A stretch of DNA of 44,510 nucleotides from Clostridiales bacterium. Its GTDB lineage: Bacteria > Bacillota > Clostridia > Caldicoprobacterales > DTU083. Shown one piece after another: positions 44,301 to 44,510 of the stretch (positions within the stretch are counted from its first letter, which is position 1; each line of letters opens with the position of its first letter). The stretch spans positions 1 to 44,510 of the forward strand of contig DUOI01000062.1 of the NCBI GenBank assembly GCA_012838915.1, written 5' to 3'. The notes beneath the pieces were generated by a model, which saw only the letters and a program-made list of their open reading frames with translations, searched no databases and was not told the origin of the DNA. A program made the position numbers and the translations under genes.

Positions 44301-44329
44301 TTGACTTTATTCAAAACATATAATATAAT
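44301..44329 (+). promoter_or_regulatory. Sigma-A promoter of the tRNA genes
   Basis: TTGACT (44301-44306), a 17-base spacer and TATAAT (44324-44329), 34 bases before tRNA-Val. Confidence 0.75.
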
Positions 44330-44362
44330 TTTATTTGTCGCTGAAAACCTGCGATGTTTTGT

Positions 44363-44438
44363 GGGAGCATAGCTCAGCTGGGAGAGCACCTGCCTTACAA
44401 GCAGGGGGTCATAGGTTCGAGCCCTATTGCTCCCACCA
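44363..44438 (+). tRNA. tRNA-Val (anticodon UAC)
   Basis: A full cloverleaf: acceptor GGGAGCA with TGCTCCC, D-arm GCTC/GAGC, anticodon stem CCTGC/GCAGG around TAC, T-arm ATAGG/CCTAT with TTCGAGC, and an encoded CCA end. 76 bases. Confidence 0.97.
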
Positions 44439-44441
44439 AAT

Positions 44442-44510
44442 GGCCCGGTAGTTCAGATGGTTAGAATGCCAGCCTGTCACGCTGGAGGTCGAGGGTTCGA
44501 GCCCCTTCCG
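44442..44510 (+). tRNA. tRNA-Asp (anticodon GUC), 3' partial
   Basis: Starts GGCCCGG; the anticodon stem CCAGC/GCTGG carries GTC; the T-arm GAGGG/CCCCT-type with TTCGAGC follows. The window ends within the 3' acceptor strand. It lies 3 bases after tRNA-Val and would be part of the same transcript. Confidence 0.95.

Noticed and set aside
1-44510. Mobile elements, prophage, CRISPR, defence or secondary-metabolite genes
   Set aside because: None seen: no transposase or integrase-like frame, no spaced repeats beyond the MraZ boxes, and gene content is housekeeping and sporulation throughout.

Overview
The window reads as a chromosomal core segment of an endospore-forming, low-to-mid GC Bacillota, most likely a member of the Clostridia. 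The reasons are the Firmicutes division and cell-wall (dcw) gene order, a chain of sporulation genes (spoIIGA-sigE-sigG, spoIIP, spoIVA), strong Shine-Dalgarno sites, frequent GTG/TTG starts, and a MurE with the DNPR motif of meso-diaminopimelate-type peptidoglycan. Genus cannot be decided from the sequence alone. Nearly every gene is on the + strand. There are no insertion sequences, prophage genes, CRISPR arrays or visible horizontally acquired islands.

Layout. (1) 1-2843: the 3' part of a methionine-synthase-like gene, then an adenylate kinase / metallophosphoesterase pair. (2) 2880-20121: a dcw cluster, mraZ-rsmH-ftsL-pbp(PASTA)-murE-murF-mraY-murD-ftsW-murA-ftsQ-DUF881-DUF881-sbp-ftsA-like-ftsZ. 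It starts with a three-repeat MraZ operator and ends with a 14-bp-stem terminator. murG is absent from its usual place after ftsW. (3) 20130-24740: the spoIIG operon (spoIIGA, sigE), sigG, ylmC/ymxH, nrdR and pgeF/ylmD, the same neighbourhood as downstream of ftsZ in Bacillus. (4) 24750-33780: a DUF1614 membrane protein with SpoIIP, two tandem DUF3189 genes, a PDZ/radical-SAM/DUF512 protein, der, plsY, gpsA and spoIVA. (5) 33838-36073: transketolase. (6) 36117-44265: histidine biosynthesis, with hisJ divergent from hisZ-hisG-hisD-hisC-hisB-hisA-hisF-hisIE; hisH is absent. (7) 44301-44510: a promoter with tRNA-Val(UAC) and the start of tRNA-Asp(GUC).

How it works together. The dcw genes make UDP-MurNAc-pentapeptide and lipid I and build the FtsZ/FtsA/FtsQ/FtsL/FtsW/PBP divisome. 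The genes that follow convert asymmetric division into sporulation: SpoIIGA processes pro-sigma-E in the mother cell, sigma-G takes over in the forespore, SpoIIP remodels septal peptidoglycan for engulfment, and SpoIVA forms the coat base. The his genes encode all steps from PRPP to histidine except the HisH glutaminase.

The window looks like ordinary conserved chromosome, and I do not see a new biological system in it. The points most worth checking are: a candidate RNA switch before sigG in which the sequence that hides the ribosome site lies inside a forespore-type promoter; a one-base frame problem at the gpsA start; a near-perfect inverted repeat on the his promoter that resembles a TrpR-family operator; and the missing murG and hisH.
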